Positions 53,764 through 63,152 of a DNA stretch of 64,000 nucleotides are shown here, piece after piece. Made by a program: the position numbers and the translations under genes. Origin of the DNA: an uncultured Paracoccaceae bacterium (GTDB taxonomy: Bacteria > Pseudomonadota > Alphaproteobacteria > Rhodobacterales > Rhodobacteraceae); the NCBI GenBank assembly GCA_947489445.1, contig CANLDN010000001.1:682001-746000 (forward strand). The letters are read 5' to 3'. Below the pieces are notes generated by a model. It was not told the DNA's origin, did not search any database, and was given only the letters and a program-made list of their open reading frames with translations. How positions within the stretch are numbered: the first letter of the stretch is position 1; each line of letters begins with the position of its first letter.

Positions 53764-54302
53764 GCTGTGGTCTTGCCACCCGCATCACCGGCCAGCAGAA
53801 TTTCCTTGGTAAAGCCGACCCCCTTGGTCGCATTGCCCCACTTACGGGCGAGCGCGATCAGGTGCAAGGCCGCAGCCGCAGCCCCGCCGCCTTTGTTCAT
53901 CTGATCAGGGTCGGCGCGCACGGCCGCCTGCTCATAATTCTCAACCGTCAGGATGCCATTACCGATGCAAAGCCCTTGCAAACCAAGCAGTTGCACCGCG
54001 CGACTGCTGTCATTGCAGACGGTGTCGTAATGCGTTGTCTCGCCACGGATCACGCAACCTAGGGCGACGTAGCCGTCGAAATTCGACATGCGTTCGGCGA
54101 TGCCGATGGCGGTGGGGATTTCGAGGGCACCGGGCACATTCACGACCTCGCAAGTCGCCCCCGCTTTTTCGATCTCGGCCTTGGCGCCCGCGATCTGGTG
54201 ATCCGAGATATCCTTGTAGTAAGGCGAAACCACGATCAGGATTTTAACCGGCTTGTCGAATTCCGGCAGCGGCATGATGTGATGGGACGGTCCGGCCATC
54301 AT
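53760..54302 (-). CDS. ribH: 6,7-dimethyl-8-ribityllumazine synthase RibH
   Basis: A 180-residue lumazine synthase: VSPYYKDISDHQIAGAKAEIEKAG, VPGALEIPTAIGIAERM, GYVALGCVIRGETTHYDTVCNDSSRAV with the catalytic His, LQGLCIGNGILTVENYEQA. Joins ArP and DHBP to make the riboflavin precursor. Overlaps ribB by 4 bases and nusB by 4. Confidence 0.96.
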   Translation of the reverse strand: MMAGPSHHIMPLPEFDKPVKILIVVSPYYKDISDHQIAGAKAEIEKAGATCEVVNVPGALEIPTAIGIAERMSNFDGYVALGCVIRGETTHYDTVCNDSSRAVQLLGLQGLCIGNGILTVENYEQAAVRADPDQMNKGGGAAAAALHLIALARKWGNATKGVGFTKEILLAGDAGGKTTA

Positions 54303-55429
54303 CCGATCTCCGAAATTTTGCGGGTGCCAACGATTTCAAGGCCGTAGGCGTCCAGACCCACGACTTTGGGCTTTGGTGAATTCGTCAGCAGTTCGATTTC
54401 GTGGATACCCAGCGAGCTGAGGATTTGCGCGCCTAGTCCGTATTGCCGCAAGGTTTGGGGCGAGGTTTCTTCATCCGTTTCCAGCTTCATATGCACATCG
54501 CGCAGCAGCACCAACGCGCCGCGTCCTTCTTCGGCGATCAGCGTCATTGCATCACCAAATTCATCGCGCCGCCCCTTGGGGCCGACGCCGACAACATCCA
54601 GCATCGGGTCCATCGCATGCATGCGAACCAGAACCGGCTCCGGCGTTGAAATATCGCCTTTTATCAATGCGATATGCTCGGCGCCTTGTGTCTCGTCAGT
54701 GTAAATCCGCAGCTCCCACTCACCGCCGAATTCGGAGGTGATCGTGCTGGTTTCACGGACCCGGACAAGGTTGTCATGGCGGCGGCGGTAGGCGATCAAA
54801 TCGCTGATCGTGCCGATTTTCAGACCATGCAATTGGGCGAATGCGATCAGGTCAGGCAGGCGGGCCATTTCGCCATCTTCCTTCATGATCTCGCAGATCA
54901 CACCCGCAGCGTTCAGCCCTGCCAAACGGCTGATATCGGTCGCGGCCTCTGTATGGCCCGCCCGGACCAGCACACCGCCGTCACGGGCGCGCAGGGGGAA
55001 GACGTGGCCGGGGGTGGCGATGTCGGCGGCCCCTTTGGTGGCGTCAATCGCGGTGGCCACGGTGAGCGCACGGTCATGGGCCGAGATACCGGTGCTGACC
55101 CCTTCACGGGCTTCGATGCTGACGGTAAAAGCTGTTTCGTGACGCGAAGAGTTATGTGAGGCCATCAGCGGCAGGCCCAGCGCGTCGATCCGTTCGCCCG
55201 GAAGTGTGAGGCAAATCAAGCCCCTACCGTGTTTGGCCATGAAATTGATCGCATCGGGCGTGGCCATCTGCGCGGGGATCACCAGATCGCCTTCATTCTC
55301 GCGATCTTCGTGGTCGACAAGGATGAACATGCGTCCATTGCGGGCATCTTCGATGATGTCCTCGATCTTGCTGATCGCGTCGGACCAATCACGTTCGACG
55401 GGACCGGGTGTTTCGAAGTTCTGGTTCAT
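54299..55429 (-). CDS. ribB: 3,4-dihydroxy-2-butanone 4-phosphate synthase RibB with degenerate GTP cyclohydrolase II domain
   Basis: A 376-residue RibBA-like fusion. The N-terminal DHBP synthase domain is complete (HEDRENEGDLVIPAQ, GLICLTLPGERIDALGLPLM, RPGHVFPLRARDGGVLVRAGHTEAATDI-like region). The C-terminal domain follows the RibA fold but has none of the zinc Cys residues (normally in the GSLRCDCG loop); here it reads DPMLDVVGVGPKGRRDEFGDAM. So only DHBP synthase activity is predicted and RibA must be elsewhere. No FMN riboswitch consensus upstream. Confidence 0.93.
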   Translation of the reverse strand: MNQNFETPGPVERDWSDAISKIEDIIEDARNGRMFILVDHEDRENEGDLVIPAQMATPDAINFMAKHGRGLICLTLPGERIDALGLPLMASHNSSRHETAFTVSIEAREGVSTGISAHDRALTVATAIDATKGAADIATPGHVFPLRARDGGVLVRAGHTEAATDISRLAGLNAAGVICEIMKEDGEMARLPDLIAFAQLHGLKIGTISDLIAYRRRHDNLVRVRETSTITSEFGGEWELRIYTDETQGAEHIALIKGDISTPEPVLVRMHAMDPMLDVVGVGPKGRRDEFGDAMTLIAEEGRGALVLLRDVHMKLETDEETSPQTLRQYGLGAQILSSLGIHEIELLTNSPKPKVVGLDAYGLEIVGTRKISEIG

Positions 55430-55691
55430 GCAAATCCCCGTTGGCCTATTGCATGCCAGATAGCGGAGCCGCCCGGGTTTGAAAAGGGTTCCGGGCGCAA
55501 ACCCCCGGCCCGCATTGGGAGGCGACGCAACGTTCGGTGGGGGTGCGCAGGATCATTTGGCGCAAACGCGCCACAGCGCGTTAACAGACAGTGCAGGCTG
55601 GGATTTGAGGCGATGTGCATACCATACAGAAACCATGCGCATACCATGCGCATGACTGCATAAGACTGGGCAGGTTAACGCAGCGCGCGGT
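55430..55691. other. Intergenic region with dispersed repeat copy B
   Basis: No gene. Holds the ribB upstream region (GC-rich inverted pieces near 55470-55510) and, at 55611-55678, repeat copy B. Confidence 0.6.
55611..55678 (-). repeat. Dispersed intergenic repeat, copy B
   Basis: Inverted relative to copy A. The 35-base core at 55627-55661 is identical to 35296-35330; TTAACC and GCCCA blocks upstream are kept with 1 and about 4 substitutions in the linker. Confidence 0.85.
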
Positions 55692-56264
55692 TCAGATCGT
55701 TACCGAAGTCTTAAAATAGCTGGCCGCATCCAGAAAACCGGCCATGCGGGCCGCTTCGGCCCATTCGCGTTCAAATGCGGTGTCGCCGATCATCACGAAA
55801 CGGTCTGCGGGCTGACCGCCCTTGATCACCACATCGCGCATGTGGTCGCGCATCGCGGCCCAGCCTTGTGAAAACAGCGGGGCGGTATGGGCCTCATCAA
55901 TCCCCGGCAAACCGGCCAGATGGGTCACTGTGACAGGCCGGTGCGCCAATCCGATCCGGCGTGTCGCCACAAGCGCGCCCAGCATCGCGCTGCGATCTGC
56001 TGGCATGTCCTGTCCGTTACGCAACACGCGCAGTGCATTGCTCGAGAACATGAAGCCGATCAGGTCATGCCCGGAACTGGCCCGTATCCCGGCATATGTC
56101 TTGTAGGGCAACCCCAGCGCGGCGGCACGTTTGACCCGCAGGCGCACCACCTCGATCGGAAGTTTCGGCATCAGATCGCGCCGCGCTTTGGCCCATACAT
56201 GTTTGCGCCAGCTATGGCCCGGCTCTGCCACCCGCCCCGAGTTATGTCCGATCCCTGCCATCAT
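55692..56264 (-). CDS. Hypothetical protein with GIGHNSG N-terminus
   Basis: A 190-residue protein from MMAGIGHNSG. The GIGHNSG-type start occurs in many unrelated alphaproteobacterial proteins and is not itself diagnostic. The body (KLPIEVVRLRVKRAAALGLPYKTYAGIRASSGHDLIGFMFSSNALRVL, then QDMPADRSAMLGALVATRRIGLAHRPVTV) has no domain that I can name. A frame extension to 56441 is not supported. Confidence 0.65.
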   Translation of the reverse strand: MMAGIGHNSGRVAEPGHSWRKHVWAKARRDLMPKLPIEVVRLRVKRAAALGLPYKTYAGIRASSGHDLIGFMFSSNALRVLRNGQDMPADRSAMLGALVATRRIGLAHRPVTVTHLAGLPGIDEAHTAPLFSQGWAAMRDHMRDVVIKGGQPADRFVMIGDTAFEREWAEAARMAGFLDAASYFKTSVTI

Positions 56265-56421
56265 TTGGTTTCCGTCACTGATATTGATGGGTTCAAAGGT
56301 CGCGCGGTCAACGCGCCCTGTCAAATAGGAATACCGGGACCGGCTGTGAAGATTGCGAAAACATGTGGATGCCCGATTTGAGCCCATAGCGTCTGATGCT
56401 GCGTTCTGGACGAATGACGGC

Positions 56422-57063
56422 TTAGCCGAACAAAAGATCACCGATAACTGCTGTCAGGGCGTCTTCGCTCTGCGCACCATCGACTTTTAAGGCGTGCAGC
56501 CCCAAACCGCTGACTTCATCTCGTACACGATCGGTAAACAGCTCATCGCGCGCCAAATGGTTAGCGAGAGCAAGTTTAGGATTGCTTGTTTTGCGTGGGA
56601 TATCCCACGTTGTTCCACGCGCGTCAAAGGATTGACAGCGGAAGGCAGGCGTCGGCAATAGCCAAATCGCGTGCCGCTTGTCGTGAAGTAATGGGGCAAC
56701 TAACAAAGGCAGCAGGCGAAACCCTTCCGCAATCACCAACCGGTCTTTCGGTAGCTCCAATAAATCGTCGATGATGAAGTGAAACCCTTCGCCCTCAAAC
56801 CAATGGAAGGTTTTGAGCATCTCATTGGGCGACCGGGTGAGCCATCTTTCATTCATTGTCATGCGCATGAAATTGGCGAGTTGCGGACACTTATGACTTG
56901 AGCACCGAGATGAATGGTCGCTCATGACGGCGTCAGTGTCGTAGATCACCGAGTCATGTGCTTTAGCCAATCTTCGTGTAACCGTTGATTTGCCTGCTCC
57001 GCTCCCGCCTCCGATCCAACGGACATGAGACAATGCAAGGGAAAGATCGATTGAAGAATTCAT
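56422..57063 (-). CDS. P-loop kinase-like protein
   Basis: A 213-residue nucleotide-binding protein: VRWIGGGSGAGKSTVTRRLAKAHDSVIYDTDAVMSDHSSR with a Walker A GGGSGAGKST at about residues 18-27, followed by YDTDAVMSDH as a substrate/metal region and LVIAEGFRLLPLLVAP. It resembles uncharacterised AAA_18/zeta-toxin-like kinases. The gene is more AT-rich than the rib genes on either side. No antitoxin-like gene is adjacent. Function unknown. Confidence 0.7.
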   Translation of the reverse strand: MNSSIDLSLALSHVRWIGGGSGAGKSTVTRRLAKAHDSVIYDTDAVMSDHSSRCSSHKCPQLANFMRMTMNERWLTRSPNEMLKTFHWFEGEGFHFIIDDLLELPKDRLVIAEGFRLLPLLVAPLLHDKRHAIWLLPTPAFRCQSFDARGTTWDIPRKTSNPKLALANHLARDELFTDRVRDEVSGLGLHALKVDGAQSEDALTAVIGDLLFG

Positions 57064-57192
57064 TTCTTAGGGAGTACCACAAACCTTAATCGGTTTGGAG
57101 TGCCCGTCGGAATAACATACGAAAGCGGACACTCGCGCAATTACGGCGTAAGTCCGTTTTGTCCCGCAAAGCCGCCGTCAGCCGACACTTGG

Positions 57193-57402
57193 TTAGACTG
57201 GCCCCACCCAGCCGACCGCAGCTTTGGCGGCTGCTGTCGCCATCATTTCTGTTTCAAATGCGGGTGATGGCGTGTTGGATAGATGACGCCAGCCTTGGTT
57301 ATCTTCGGGGCCGCGGCGGCATTCGCGGTAAGTGAAGCGCCCGTTTTCCAACCGCAGGATATCGACACAACGACCGCCAGTTTCATCCTCGATCACGGTC
57401 AC
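57193..57402 (-). CDS. 69-residue hypothetical protein downstream of ribE
   Basis: A short frame with a GTG start 11 bases after the ribE stop: TVIEDETGGRCVDILRLENGRFTYRECRRGPEDNQGWRHL. No clear Shine-Dalgarno. The conserved-looking hydrophilic sequence suggests a real small gene, with moderate doubt. Confidence 0.5.
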   Translation of the reverse strand: MTVIEDETGGRCVDILRLENGRFTYRECRRGPEDNQGWRHLSNTPSPAFETEMMATAAAKAAVGWVGPV

Positions 57403-57413
57403 GACGAGCGGTT

Positions 57414-58010
57414 TTATCCGTATTCGCGCAGCCGGGCGACATAGCGGGCCATCGTGTCAATCTCGAGGTTGATCTGATCGCCCATGCCCACATCGCCCCA
57501 TGTGGTGGCCGATTTGGTGTGCGGGATGAAGTTGATCCCGAAATCCTGACCGTTCACTTCATTCACCGTCAGCGATGTCCCGTCAAGCGCCACGGACCCT
57601 TTGGGGGCGATGAATTTCGCCAGATCGGTGGGCGCGCGGAACGTCACCCGGGTACTGTCGCCTTCGTCGGTCATGCCAACGATTTCGGCCACGCCATCAA
57701 CATGCCCTGACACGATATGTCCGCCCAATTCATCCCCGACCTTGAGCGCCCGTTCCAGATTCAGCCGTTTGCCAATGGTCCAGCCGCCGACATTGGTGGC
57801 GCCGACCGTTTCTGCCGAGATTTCGACATCGAACCAGTTTTGCGGCGTGCTGCCCAGCGCGATGACCGTCAGGCAGACCCCGTTACAGGCGATCGACGCC
57901 CCGATATCGATGCCCGCCACATCATAGCTGGTCCCGATCCGGGCGCGCAGATCGCCGCGCTGTTCGAGCTCCAAAACCTTGCCGATATCTGTGATGATGC
58001 CTGTGAACAT
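57414..58010 (-). CDS. ribE: Riboflavin synthase alpha subunit RibE
   Basis: A 198-residue enzyme of two lumazine-binding repeats: MFTGIITDIGKVLELEQRGD, IGASIACNGVCLTVIA, GDELGGHIVSGHVDGVAEIVG and VALDGTSLTVNEVNG. Dismutates lumazine to riboflavin. Start ATG 58010 is the family N-terminus; 18 upstream codons rejected. Same strand as the other rib genes but separated from ribD by kpsS-kpsC. Confidence 0.95.
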   Translation of the reverse strand: MFTGIITDIGKVLELEQRGDLRARIGTSYDVAGIDIGASIACNGVCLTVIALGSTPQNWFDVEISAETVGATNVGGWTIGKRLNLERALKVGDELGGHIVSGHVDGVAEIVGMTDEGDSTRVTFRAPTDLAKFIAPKGSVALDGTSLTVNEVNGQDFGINFIPHTKSATTWGDVGMGDQINLEIDTMARYVARLREYG

Positions 58011-58146
58011 GTGCACGCCCCTTGTCGTTTCCCCTGACGTAGCGGCTGGACGTCGCGCAGGCAAGCCAGCCGCTTGCCACCGGACCGTAATCCGGGCACC
58101 AAAGGTGGTTAATGAAATGTAAATTGTGATCTGGTATTGGTTGTTT

Positions 58147-59418
58147 ATGCACCGCAGTTTTTTGTTCCTTCAGGGTCCGCATGGCCCGTTCTTTCGTCAA
58201 TTGGGCCGTATGCTGCGGGCGGCGGGTGCTTCCGTCTGGCGGGTCGGGTTCAATGCAGGGGATGCCGCATTCTGGTGGCGTGATCCGGGGTATATTCCGT
58301 TTCAGGGCGACTTAGCGGCATGGCCTGCCGCACTCACCACATTGCTGCGTGAACGTCAGATTACGGACATTGTTCTATATGGCGATGTCCGCCCGATCCA
58401 TGCAGAGGCCGTGCGTCAAGCAAACGCCGCTGGTGTGCAGGTGCATGTGTTCGAAGAAGGGTATATGCGCCCCTATTGGGTGACCTATGAACGCGGCGGC
58501 AGCAACGGCCATTCCCGGCTGATGGATCTGTCAGTCGCTGATATGCAGGCCCGCATGGCCCAGTCCGACATTGATATGCCGACCCCGCCTGCCCATTGGG
58601 GTGATATGCGCCAGCATATTTTTTATGGCGCGCTTTATCATTGGTTTGTGATGTTTCGGAACGGGCGCTATCCGCAGTTTCGCCCGCATCGTGCGCTGCC
58701 TGTCCGCCGCGAGGCGCTGCTTTATACCAAGCGTCTTTTGCTGATGCCGTTTCTGGCGTTGGAGCGGATGGCCGCCACCCGCCGGATCAAGGCCGGCGGC
58801 TACCCCTATCATCTGGCACTTTTGCAGTTGGAACATGATGCGAGTTTTCAGGCGCATTCCCCTTTTGCGGATATGGCAGCCTTTGTGGAACTGGTGATTG
58901 AAGGGTTTGCCAAGGGCGCGCCCAAGCATCATCATCTGGTGTTCAAGGCGCATCCGTTGGAAAACGGCCAATCACCGCTGCGCCAAATGATCCGCGAGAT
59001 GGCCGCGACCCATGGTGTGTCCGCGCGGGTGCATTATGTGCGTGGAGGGAAACTGGCCCATTTGCTGGGTGAGGCGCGAACTGCCGTGACCGTCAATTCA
59101 ACCGCCGCCCAACAGGCCCTGTGGCGCGGCATCCCGCTGAAGGTGTTTGGCACCGCCGTTTATGCCAAGCCGGAGTTTGTATCGGACCAGCCCCTGCCCG
59201 CCTTTTTCGCCAAACCGCGCAGGCCGGACGCGCAGGCCTATCGCGATTATCGCCAGTTTTTGCTTGAGACAAGCCAGGTACCCGGCGGGTTTTATTCCAC
59301 CAAGGGCCGCCGTCAGTTGTTGCGTCATCTGGTCGATATGATGCTGGCCAAGCCGGACCCCTACGATGCGTTATTGGTGACAGAGGCCCCGGCGCATCAA
59401 CCGCTGAAAGTCGTTTAA
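58147..59418 (+). CDS. kpsS: Capsular polysaccharide Kdo transferase KpsS-like
   Basis: A 423-residue KpsS-like protein. KpsS and KpsC build the conserved poly-Kdo linker of lipid-anchored capsules on phosphatidylglycerol. FLQGPHGPFFRQLGRMLRAAG start, YGDVRPIH, FEEGYMRPYWVTYERGGSNG, FKAHPLENG (HP motif) and TVNSTAAQQALWRGIP. ATG 58147 rather than 58126. Divergent from ribE. Only kpsS and kpsC of a capsule system are here; kpsD/E/M/T are absent. Confidence 0.88.
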   Translation: MHRSFLFLQGPHGPFFRQLGRMLRAAGASVWRVGFNAGDAAFWWRDPGYIPFQGDLAAWPAALTTLLRERQITDIVLYGDVRPIHAEAVRQANAAGVQVHVFEEGYMRPYWVTYERGGSNGHSRLMDLSVADMQARMAQSDIDMPTPPAHWGDMRQHIFYGALYHWFVMFRNGRYPQFRPHRALPVRREALLYTKRLLLMPFLALERMAATRRIKAGGYPYHLALLQLEHDASFQAHSPFADMAAFVELVIEGFAKGAPKHHHLVFKAHPLENGQSPLRQMIREMAATHGVSARVHYVRGGKLAHLLGEARTAVTVNSTAAQQALWRGIPLKVFGTAVYAKPEFVSDQPLPAFFAKPRRPDAQAYRDYRQFLLETSQVPGGFYSTKGRRQLLRHLVDMMLAKPDPYDALLVTEAPAHQPLKVV

Positions 59419-59461
59419 TCGCCGTCTGGCCAAGTCACGGGTCATGGATTAGCGTCCGCGC

Positions 59462-61471
59462 ATGGCTGAAAACAAGCGCCAGAACCTGTATGTCTATAAT
59501 GGCGGTTTCCTGACGCAGGGCCGGGTGCGGCGCATTTTGGATCTGGCTGGTTTTGATATCCGTCTTGGCGCGCCGGGCGACGGTGATCTGGTTGGCGTTT
59601 GGGGGCAAAGCCCAACTGCCCCCCGTGGTGAGGCCGTCGCGGAACGCCGTGACGCGCCGGTGGTGCGGGTGGAGGATGCCTTTCTACGCTCTGTCGGGTT
59701 GGGCCGTGATGGTGACGTGCCCATCGGGCTGCATATTGACCGGCGGGGTGTGCATTTCGACCCTGCTGTGCCGTCCGATCTGGAGGTTTTGCTAACCGAA
59801 GACCCGTTGGATGACACCAGCCTGCTGGACCGCGCCCGCGCGGGGATGGCCACGCTGAAGGCCGCGCATTTGTCGAAATACAATGCCTTTGACCCTGCTC
59901 TGCCGGTCCCAGAGCCGGGTTATGTGCTGGTGATTGATCAGACCCGCAAGGATGCGTCGATCAAGGCCAGTGGCGCGGATAGCAACACATTCCGCGAGAT
60001 GTTGTTTTATGCCCAGACCGAGCATCCCGGCGCACGCATTGTGATCAAGACACATCCCGAAACGGTGGCGGGGCATCGCAGGGGGTATTTTGGCCCTGAC
60101 GATGCCAGCGACCGCATCACGCTTTGCACTGACCCGGTGTCGCCATGGGCGCTGCTTGAGGGCGCGGTTGCCGTTTACACTGTCAGTTCGCAGATGGGGT
60201 TCGAGGCGATCCTCGCCGAACACAAGCCGGTGGTTTTCGGCCAGCCATTTTATATGGGCTGGGGGCTGACGGATGATCGCACCCCCTTGCAACGCCGTCA
60301 GCGCAACCTGACGCGCGCGCAGCTTTTTGCCGCGGCCATGATCCTGTATCCGACATGGTACGATCCTTATCACGACCGGTTATGCAGTTTTGAAGAGGCC
60401 GCCGCGACCATGACCGTGCTGACGCGGGCTTGGCGCGAGGATTATCGCGGCTGGGTGGCGGGCGATATGCGGCTGTGGAAACGCGCGCCTTTGCAGAGCT
60501 TCTTTGGCCATCCCAACCGCGTGATGTTTGCCAAAGGGCAAGGTGCCTTCGCCAAGGCAAAGGCCACGGAGCGGCGTCTGATGCGCTGGGCCAGCAGCGG
60601 AGCGGCTGACGCCGTGTTGGTCGAAGACGGGTTTTTGCGCTCGCGCGGGTTGGGGGCTGATCTGATCGCCCCGTTGAGTTTGGTACTGGATGATCAGGGC
60701 ATTTATTATGACGCAACCCGGCCCAGCCGGTTGGAAGGAATGATCAATGCCGCCGATGATCTTGATGCTGCCGCGCGCGCGCGCGCCAAGGCGCTGATTG
60801 ACCGGATTACGGATGCGCGGCTGTCCAAATACAATCTGACCAGCAAGGAAAACCTGCCCGATCTGCCAAAGGGGCGACGCATTCTTGTGCCCGGGCAGGT
60901 GGAGGATGATGCCTCAATCCGGTTGGGAACGGATGAGGTCAACACCAATCGCGGGCTGCTGGAGGCCGTGCGGCAGGCGAACCCGGCTGCGGTTATTCTG
61001 TATAAACCCCACCCGGATGTGGAGGCGGGTTTGCGCCCTGGTGTCGTCGGGGATGCCGCTGACATTGCCGATATTGTCCTGACGGACACCGATCCTGTTG
61101 CTGCGATTGCCGTGGCAGATGAGGTCTGGACGATGACCTCGCTTTTGGGGTTTGAGGCGTTGTTGCGTGCAAAGAAGGTAACCTGTCTGGGCAGGCCGTT
61201 TTACGCGGGCTGGGGCCTGACGGATGATCGGACGATGCCCATCACCAGGCGTGTGGCCCGTGTTGATCTGGCAGGCCTAGTGCATGCGACACTGATCGCA
61301 TATCCGCGCTATCTTGATCCGGTGACCGGGCTGCCGTGCCCGGTTGAAGTGATTGTGGACCGGCTGGAAAACAATGATATCCCCCGAGCCGGTCGCATGA
61401 ACCGCAGCCTTGCCAAATTGCAAGGGCTACTGGCCAGCTATGCCTTTCTTTGGCGGTCAGGCCGTTATTGA
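59462..61471 (+). CDS. kpsC: Capsule beta-Kdo transferase KpsC
   Basis: A 669-residue KpsC with two tandem glycosyltransferase halves (about 1-320 and 345-669), which alternately add beta-2,4 and beta-2,7 Kdo units of the capsule linker. Each half shows the same series: VEDAFLRSVGLG / VEDGFLRSRGLG, SKYNAFD / SKYNLTS, TRKDASI / VEDDASIRLG, KTHPET / KPHPDVEAG, and GFEAILAEHKPV / GFEALLRAKKVT. Cytoplasmic. Likely cotranscribed with kpsS (43-base gap). Convergent with ribD, overlapping by 7 bases. Confidence 0.93.
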   Translation: MAENKRQNLYVYNGGFLTQGRVRRILDLAGFDIRLGAPGDGDLVGVWGQSPTAPRGEAVAERRDAPVVRVEDAFLRSVGLGRDGDVPIGLHIDRRGVHFDPAVPSDLEVLLTEDPLDDTSLLDRARAGMATLKAAHLSKYNAFDPALPVPEPGYVLVIDQTRKDASIKASGADSNTFREMLFYAQTEHPGARIVIKTHPETVAGHRRGYFGPDDASDRITLCTDPVSPWALLEGAVAVYTVSSQMGFEAILAEHKPVVFGQPFYMGWGLTDDRTPLQRRQRNLTRAQLFAAAMILYPTWYDPYHDRLCSFEEAAATMTVLTRAWREDYRGWVAGDMRLWKRAPLQSFFGHPNRVMFAKGQGAFAKAKATERRLMRWASSGAADAVLVEDGFLRSRGLGADLIAPLSLVLDDQGIYYDATRPSRLEGMINAADDLDAAARARAKALIDRITDARLSKYNLTSKENLPDLPKGRRILVPGQVEDDASIRLGTDEVNTNRGLLEAVRQANPAAVILYKPHPDVEAGLRPGVVGDAADIADIVLTDTDPVAAIAVADEVWTMTSLLGFEALLRAKKVTCLGRPFYAGWGLTDDRTMPITRRVARVDLAGLVHATLIAYPRYLDPVTGLPCPVEVIVDRLENNDIPRAGRMNRSLAKLQGLLASYAFLWRSGRY

Positions 61472-62553
61472 CGGACCCAGTGTTGCATGATGTCGTTGCC
61501 AACCGGATGCAATTGATCAAGTCGGAAGCGTGGTGCGCTGTCCAGCCGGTCAATGCCCATCGCTGCCAGTGATGGCGTGCCCTCGGCACCAATCACGACC
61601 CCGGCGGAAAACACCACAAGCGCATCGACCAATCCCGCTGATAACAAGGACGCGGCTAACATGCCGCCGCCTTCGCAGAAGACCCGCGTGATGCCGTTGG
61701 ACGCCAATGCCTCTAATGCCGTTTTGGGGTCGACCTGTCCGGCGGCGGTCGCACAGGGCAGGCTGATCGCCCCCTGATCTGTCCATGCATCCACCTTGGC
61801 ATCTGCGCCATGACACAGCCATACCGGCACCTCGCGCGCTGTCCGGGCAAGCTGACAATCAGCCGGGATTTTCATTGCGCGTGACACAACCACGCGCACG
61901 GGTTGCGGCACCGCACCCAACCCCCGCACGGTCAGCGATGGATCATCGGCGCGCACGGTCCCTGCCCCAACCATAACGGCATCATGACGCGCGCGCATCA
62001 TATGCACGGCGCGGCGCGCTTGCGGCCCGGTGATCCATTGGCTTTCGCCTGACGCTGTTGCAATCCGCCCGTCCAGCGTGCTGGCGAGTTTGAGGGTCAG
62101 AAAAGGGCGTTGCTGCGTAACCCGTTGCAGGAACCCTGCATGATCGGCGCGCGCGGCGGTTTCCAGCACATCGGTTTCGACCGTGATCCCTGCGGCTTGC
62201 AACATAGCAATGCCACGCCCGGCGACACGCGGATCGGGATCGCGGGTCGCCACGACGACACGAGCCAGATTGGCCGCGATCAGGGCTGCGGCACAAGGGG
62301 GTGTCTGGCCGTGATGCGCGCAGGGTTCCAGCGTCACATATGCGGTGGCCCCCTGCGCCGCGGGCCCGGCCTGCGCAAGCGCTGCGGTTTCAGCATGCGG
62401 CCGCCCACCATCCGCCGTCCAACCGCGTCCGACAATGGTGCCATCTTTGACAATGACGCAGCCCACCGCCGGGTTTGGCCAGACCCGGCCCATCCCACGC
62501 CGCCCCAATGACAGGGCCAGCGCCATGAAGCGTGCGTCAGCTGTTTTCGTCAC
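61465..62553 (-). CDS. ribD: Bifunctional riboflavin deaminase/reductase RibD
   Basis: A 362-residue enzyme for steps 2 and 3 of riboflavin synthesis. N-terminal deaminase: [20 protein letters not shown] (zinc His and Glu), [14 protein letters not shown] (zinc Cys). C-terminal reductase: [53 protein letters not shown] start overlapping the nrdR stop. Confidence 0.94.
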   Translation of the reverse strand: MTKTADARFMALALSLGRRGMGRVWPNPAVGCVIVKDGTIVGRGWTADGGRPHAETAALAQAGPAAQGATAYVTLEPCAHHGQTPPCAAALIAANLARVVVATRDPDPRVAGRGIAMLQAAGITVETDVLETAARADHAGFLQRVTQQRPFLTLKLASTLDGRIATASGESQWITGPQARRAVHMMRARHDAVMVGAGTVRADDPSLTVRGLGAVPQPVRVVVSRAMKIPADCQLARTAREVPVWLCHGADAKVDAWTDQGAISLPCATAAGQVDPKTALEALASNGITRVFCEGGGMLAASLLSAGLVDALVVFSAGVVIGAEGTPSLAAMGIDRLDSAPRFRLDQLHPVGNDIMQHWVRQ

Positions 62554-63020
62554 TCTTCGTCTGCAGGGGCGTCCGGGCGCAGTTCGCTGACAAATTTGTC
62601 GAAATCGTCTGCGGCCTGGAAGTTTTTGTAAACACTGGCAAAGCGCACATAGGCGACCGTGTCTATCCGGGCGAGGCTTTCCATCACAATCTCGCCAATT
62701 GTACCGGATGGGATATCGGTTTCCCCCATACTTTCCAGACGGCGGACGATGCCGCTGATCATCTGGTCCATGCGGTCCGGTTCGACCGGGCGCTTTTGCA
62801 AGGCGATACGGATCGACCGTTCCAGCTTAGGCCGGTCGAAATCTTCGCGCCGCCCGTTGGATTTGATCACCACCAGATCGCGCAATTGTACCCGTTCATA
62901 GGTCGTGAAGCGGCCACCACATGCGGGGCAAAAACGCCGCCTGCGGATGGCCACGTGGTCTTCGGCGGGCCGGCTGTCTTTTACCTGTGTGTCAACATTT
63001 CCGCAAAAGGGGCAACGCAT
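62550..63020 (-). CDS. nrdR: Transcriptional repressor NrdR
   Basis: A 156-residue repressor of ribonucleotide reductase genes. Zinc ribbon [46 protein letters not shown], then an ATP-cone domain ([29 protein letters not shown]). Typical nrdR-ribD operon with a 4-base overlap. A DnaA box sits upstream. Confidence 0.96.
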   Translation of the reverse strand: MRCPFCGNVDTQVKDSRPAEDHVAIRRRRFCPACGGRFTTYERVQLRDLVVIKSNGRREDFDRPKLERSIRIALQKRPVEPDRMDQMISGIVRRLESMGETDIPSGTIGEIVMESLARIDTVAYVRFASVYKNFQAADDFDKFVSELRPDAPADEE

Positions 63021-63059
63021 GTCTGGTCCTTGTCTCTATTTCTGGGGTCTATGCCCCAT

Positions 63060-63068
63060 TTATCCACA
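63060..63068 (+). promoter_or_regulatory. Consensus DnaA box upstream of nrdR
   Basis: TTATCCACA is a perfect DnaA box 40 bases before the nrdR start. A single 9-mer occurs by chance about once per 130 kb on either strand, so its place in a replication-linked gene's upstream region is suggestive only. Confidence 0.4.
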
Positions 63069-63152
63069 GGCACTATAGGAACCCCGACAGGTTTTGGGTA
63101 GTGGGCAAATCGCGCCGCTAGATAGAGGGTGCTGAAGCGTGGCGCGGGGGAC

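Noticed and set aside
55430..55691. FMN riboswitch before ribB
   Set aside because: None of the invariant FMN riboswitch blocks (such as AGGGGC or the GAGAGTA-type 3' element) is present on the minus strand.
55692..56264. Phage or prophage gene because of the GIGHNSG start
   Set aside because: The motif is widespread in ordinary alphaproteobacterial genes and no phage genes are near.
58147..61471. Complete capsule biosynthesis locus
   Set aside because: Only kpsS and kpsC are present; export and polymer genes are missing.
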